A DNA stretch of 14,609 nt from Burkholderiales bacterium (GTDB lineage: Bacteria; Pseudomonadota; Gammaproteobacteria; Burkholderiales; Usitatibacteraceae): the NCBI GenBank assembly GCA_014378085.1, contig JACMOJ010000058.1:1-14609 (forward strand), read 5' to 3'. Below are positions 14,331 through 14,609 of this stretch, piece after piece (position 1 is the first letter of the stretch; each line of letters begins with the position of its first letter). The notes below the pieces were generated by a model. It did not search any database, was not told the DNA's origin, and saw only the letters and a list, made by a program, of their open reading frames with translations. A program made the translations under genes and the position numbers.

Positions 14331-14380
14331 GGTGAAAACGCAAATTCATAATCCTGCTGGTTCTATGTAGGTCGTGTCGG

Positions 14381-14593
14381 TTAAAGCTTTGCGGCAACTT
14401 GGATGCCGGTATCTGGTGGGCAAGCATTGAAAAAAGCCTCGAGGGCCTCTAGCCCGCCGGCGGAAGCGCCGATACCGACAATCGGGAAGGCCGCGTTGAA
14501 CGGGGCGCTAACCTTCACACCGCTCGCCACGCTCACACCGCTCGCCACGCTCGCAATGTTCGCCGCGTCCTTCACGTGATCCACGGCTGCCAT
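14381..14593 (-). pseudogene. Truncated CheB methylesterase domain (likely CheB or CheB-CheR fusion remnant)
   Basis: A 70-residue frame. Residues 36-63 match the start of a CheB methylesterase catalytic domain (FPIVGIGASAGGLEALEAFF, then a PPDTG motif), including the GASAGG loop that carries the nucleophile serine. An intact domain would continue for about 160 residues with the catalytic His and Asp; here it ends seven residues after PPDTG (IQVAAKL, stop at 14381), and no CheB-like sequence resumes in any frame downstream. An in-frame TGA 4 codons before ATG 14593 makes that ATG the start of the frame. Residues 15-26 are a duplicated SVASGV from an 18-bp DNA repeat. Such N-termini usually belong to CheB-CheR-PAS fusion proteins. 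With the core lost it cannot demethylate receptors, so a decayed gene is the best reading. Confidence 0.75.
14516..14551 (-). repeat. Two perfect 18-bp direct repeats in the CheB remnant
   Basis: CACACCGCTCGCCACGCT occurs twice in tandem and is read on the minus strand as SVASGV-SVASGV before the CheB fold. It is an in-frame duplication in a linker-like N-terminal extension. Confidence 0.75.
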
Positions 14594-14609
14594 GGGGCAA
14601 ATTCATGGC

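Noticed and set aside
14367..14385. Possible degenerate copy of the 13501-13570 repeat (TAGGTCG...CGGTTAA) at the end of the CheB remnant
   Set aside because: Only short matches with broken spacing; not above what chance could give.

Overview
The window looks like a chromosomal segment of a Gram-negative proteobacterium, most likely a betaproteobacterium of the Burkholderiales type. The clues are a Bug/TctC-type solute receptor beside catabolic genes, a pseudouridine synthase with its best fit to RsuA, moderately high GC with tightly spaced genes, and proteobacterial hybrid kinase architecture. The lineage is inferred; there is no rRNA or marker gene here. I see no tRNA, rRNA, CRISPR array, transposase or phage gene.

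Left part (1-6100). The window opens inside a gene that fuses a glycine betaine/choline-type (OpuC/OsmF-like) periplasmic binding domain to its ABC permease. It is followed by a small secreted SnoaL/DUF4440-like protein and an overlapping 104-residue protein of unknown function. A convergent RsuA-type 16S rRNA pseudouridine synthase comes next. Then two metallopeptidases, an M32 carboxypeptidase and an M24 Xaa-Pro-type peptidase, form a probable operon for peptide turnover.

Middle (6100-11120). This is a signalling block. A degenerate EAL plus HDOD protein is transcribed leftward. Across a 415-bp gap, a rightward operon encodes a soluble GAF-PAS-HisKA-HATPase-REC-REC hybrid kinase, an overlapping CheY-like receiver and a free Hpt protein. 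These three supply every element of a multistep phosphorelay (His-Asp-His-Asp), but none of them carries an output domain. The divergent HDOD protein is the only nearby candidate effector.

Right part (11200-14609). A leftward Bug-family solute receptor and a rightward FAD-dependent aromatic-ring-type monooxygenase diverge from a 103-bp region that holds a perfect 12-bp palindrome resembling a GntR-type operator. Converging on the monooxygenase is a relative of the maleate isomerase/arylmalonate decarboxylase/Asp-Glu racemase family that lacks both usual catalytic cysteines. Together they suggest uptake and breakdown of an organic acid, possibly aromatic. At the right edge lies a CheB methylesterase domain cut off after about 70 residues, a likely gene remnant.

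The most unusual feature at the level of the whole window is that short tandem repeats (8-10 bp units, 3-7 copies) sit on the stop codons of five genes at four separate places.
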